A DNA stretch of 64,000 nt. Origin: Euptelea pleiosperma (Eukaryota; Streptophyta; Magnoliopsida; Ranunculales; Eupteleaceae). Both the position numbers and the translations under genes were made by a program. The stretch spans positions 26,047,913 to 26,111,912 of the forward strand of contig CM068547.1 in assembly GCA_035048495.1 (NCBI GenBank). The letters run 5' to 3'. Within the stretch, counting starts at the first letter, position 1; each line of letters begins with the position of its first letter. Shown here one piece after another: positions 61,226-64,000 of this stretch. The notes below the pieces were generated by a model. The model saw only the letters and a program-made list of their open reading frames with translations. It ran no database searches and was not told the origin of the DNA.

Positions 61226-61419
61226 AAATCATCTCTATTTTATATATATATATATATATATTTTTAAATTATATTCTATAAAACAGCACACATAGTGTAT
61301 ATTTTGTCTAGAAAATGACACATTAAGGTGGCGTTGTAATTTGTAATTAATTTTTTTTGTAAAACTTTTTCTCAAACCTTAAGTTTGAATGAATTTAAAT
61401 TAGTGATTTTAGTGATTAA

Positions 61420-61769
61420 GTGGCGTTTGGTAAACAACTTAAATTAACACTAATCACCAAAACCATTGAAATTAAGTGAAAAGTAAAAAGTGACCCTCCC
61501 TTCACTTATTGCTGTAAGTGAAAGCATCTTTTTAAAAGATTCTAAGATTTTCTTTTAATACCGATAATGCCTTTTTCTAAAAGCTTTCTATTTTAAAAAC
61601 TTACGAAAGTGTCCAAATAAATATTTTAAAATACCCACTATGCCCTTGACTTAATTTTAAGACTTAAGACCTTTACCAAACAATCTAATTCAGACATAAG
61701 TCACTAAGCTATCAGACCTTAAGCACTTGAAGCTCTTAGATTTGATAACTTAATTTACCAAACGCCACC
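61420..61769. mobile_element. MITE with GTGGCGTTTGGTAAA tips
   Basis: The left GTGGCGTTTGGTAAACAACT is mirrored by AATTTACCAAACGCCAC on the right. The length is about 350 bp. A duplication is uncertain. The tips are typical of many plant MITEs. Confidence 0.65.
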
Positions 61770-61844
61770 TAAATGCATGGTATATTCAAAATAAAAGTAA
61801 GTTGTCATTTTTTTAATATAATAAAAAATGGGTGGTGCTAAGCA

Positions 61845-62320
61845 TGGTTTTAAAAACGGCCGTTTAAACGGTATCGCCCCAAGCCTGTTTCCATTAAAAC
61901 CGTTTAAACACGTTTTATAGGTTTTGAAAAAAACGGTCTTTTTTTTTTTTGTTTTAACGGCCGTTAAAATCGTTTGAACAGCCATTTAATTCTGAAAATT
62001 TTGTGAAAAAAAATGTCCGGTAAATCCGTTTAATTCCGTTAAAATCCTTTTAATTTTCATTAAAATCCGTTAAATTCTGTTAAATTCTATTTTTTTTTAA
62101 TTTTCAAATTTCAAAATTTGAATTTCAGCGCCATTTTTTCTATTAAAATCGCTAAAACCCGTTAAAATCCGTTTAATTCCATTAAATTCCATTTTTTCCT
62201 TTTTTTCCATTTTTGCCCCTGGCCGTTTCAATCCATTTTAACGGCCGTTAGAACGGTTTAAACGGTAACGCCCCTAGTCTCTTTAACCGTTAAAACGACT
62301 TCCTTTAAACCTTGGTTCTA
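61845..62320. mobile_element. Family D MITE, longest copy
   Basis: It runs from AAGCATGGTTTTAAAAACGG to TCCTTTAAACCTTGGTT. It is packed with CCGTTTAAACGG, AACGGCCGTT and CCGTTAAAATCC words. No coding sequence. Confidence 0.65.
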
Positions 62321-62854
62321 AGGTCACCTGTCGTTGGGCACTTAAAGTGTCCAACTATTAATGAGAGTTCCAAGCTACCTAGGGACTCAAACCCTTTTTT
62401 GAAAAACAAAACATACAAAAGAAACAAAGGAAATTGGTTGACATGGTCTTCCGGTTTTCTCAGGTACACATGTAACAACGTTTGGTGTTGAATACTACAA
62501 TTATCTTAAAAAAGATACAATTTTGGGCAATTTTTAAACGTTTGAGCCATTCCAAAAATATGACCTGTCCAAAATCGTTCCTATTTTGAAAAATTTAAGA
62601 ATGGTTCAAAATCTTCCAAAATGACATTTTTTCTAGTGTAAATTTATAATATATCATCTATTTATCGAGGTTTCTAAAAAGACAAAAGGTTTCATTTTCA
62701 AAACTTAACGGTTCACCCCTGTAACTAAAAAGTATGATCATTCATTGAAAAGTCTATATAGATTAAACCAAGGATACATGTTACCAAACCAAATGCATTA
62801 TTAAAGCCTCTACCTTTTTTAATAATTTTTTTTATATTTTTTAATACTTTTCTT

Positions 62855-62995
62855 CTAGGCCTTGGCTACCCTAACCCGACCTTGGCCCTTGAGGGTAGGG
62901 CTAGGGCCTAGCCGGTTCAGGCCCTCTAAGGACTAGGGTGGTATGGCTAGGTTCGGGCTAAGCCCTACCTTGGCCTGACCCTTTGACAGCCCGAT
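62855..62995. repeat. GGCCTTG/CCTAACC-type GC-rich repeat
   Basis: GGCCTTGGCTACCCTAACCC and GGGCTAGGGCCTAGCC form a short GC-rich block flanked by AT-rich DNA. It is distantly like the GGCCCGG family. Confidence 0.4.
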
Positions 62996-63039
62996 GTGTT
63001 GTGGGTGATTGCATCTTTGTTCCTTTGATTGCTATTATT

Positions 63040-64000
63040 ATTTCTTCTCTATTTAGGCATTGATGAACCTTGTAGAATCATTGGAAAATGTGATATACAG
63101 ATAAATCTATCAAATGGAACAGTAATGAAGTGAAAGATGTTAGATATCTGCCTAGTCTAGAAAGGAACTTGATTTCGGTTGGTCAGCTTGCAGATTCTAG
63201 ATACATAGTAAATTTCACAAGTGATTCGTGGAAAGTTACAAAAAGGGCTATGGTGATAACTTAGGGTAAGAAAGAAGGTACTCTCTATGTGATTTCTGGT
63301 CCTAACAGTGCCATTACGTGGCATCGTAGGCATCTGTATCTATAAAAAATGGAGCAATGTCAGTTTGTTAAAAGTCAGAAGAAATCTAAAGTTAAAACGA
63401 TTAGAATTGGTTCACACTGATGTGTAGGGACTAACCTAAGTATCTTCTCTAGGCGACTCTTTTTATTTTATTACTTTTATTGATGACATTTCTAGAAAAC
63501 TTTGGGTTCATTTTTTAAAGCATAAATTAGAAGTATTTGATGTGTGGAAATGGAAATCTTTGGTTGAGAATGAAATAGGTCAGAAGCTAAAGTGTCTCAG
63601 ATCAAATAATTGGGGAGAGTATTACAGTCATGAGTTTAAAGAATATTATGCAGTTAATAAAATTAAAGATAGGAGACGATTTCCAAAATAGCTCAGCAAA
63701 ATGGTGTGGTTGAGTGCATGAATAGGACAATCCTAGGGCGTGCTAGGAGCATGAGCATATATTAAAGTTTGCTAAAATAATTTTGGATAGATACTGTGAA
63801 TACTACAGTTTATTTGATCAATTGAGGACCATCAGTTGCTTTGAACGATGGATTACTAGAGGAAGCTTAGAATGAAAAGGAGGTAAACCTATCATACTTA
63901 AAGATATTTGGTTGTACCTCTTATGTTTATATTGATTCTGAAAGTAAGACTAAAATTGATCGTAAGTCTATATAGAATGCACTTTTATTAGATATGTCAT
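63040..64000 (+). mobile_element. Ty1/copia pol remnant (pre-integrase and integrase)
   Basis: The segment VRYLPSLERNLISVGQLADS and KKEGTLYVISG match the copia GAG-pre-integrase domain (63137-63300). Farther on, QQNGVVECMNRTILGRARSM (63690-63750) matches the integrase core. Many stops and frameshifts break it. It runs off the window edge. Confidence 0.8.

Overview
The window is nuclear DNA of a seed plant, probably a woody angiosperm with a transposon-rich genome. Evidence: spliced plant-type genes (a ROP GTPase and a GT77-like glycosyltransferase), a plant snRNA/snoRNA promoter (USE plus TATA) in front of U3, a plant-style chromovirus retrotransposon, a Helitron, and dozens of MITEs. The species cannot be named from sequence alone.

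Only two protein genes look intact, both on the minus strand. One is a three-exon At4g15970-like nucleotide-diphospho-sugar transferase (6024-9485, 374 aa). The other is a seven-exon type-I ROP/RAC small GTPase (38617-45077, 196 aa) ending in CSIL. All splice junctions were placed by hand, keep frame and have GT/AG ends. The long introns of both genes are filled with MITEs, and the ROP gene also holds a LINE remnant and a 3 x ~307 bp tandem repeat. A decayed partial copy of the ROP 3' end lies at 20641-21125.

The most distinctive element is a Pol III pair: an intact initiator tRNA-Met (27044-27115), followed 151 bp downstream by an apparently intact U3 snoRNA gene (27267-27486) with USE, TATA box and T-run terminator. 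The whole unit recurs as decayed copies at 4035-4758 and 31665-37481, and a 5' fragment lies at about 19104-19215. The third copy is split by a complete but dead Ty3/gypsy chromovirus (31703-36831) with a GGGTC target-site duplication. A 25S rDNA fragment (25771-26010) lies 1 kb upstream of the intact pair.

The rest is mostly layered transposon debris. It includes MITE families with 9-bp duplications (Mutator-like) that share inner arms but differ in terminal tips, Tourist-like MITEs (TAA duplications), a hAT element with TIR CAGGGCCGTCTCGA, a 1.9-kb non-autonomous Helitron (28304-30231), tRNA-derived SINEs, LINE and copia remnants, and GGCCCGG-rich dispersed repeats. At 50241-52535 insertions are nested four deep, and two of the layers are proven by exact target-site duplications. 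No CRISPR array, operon or bacterial feature was seen.
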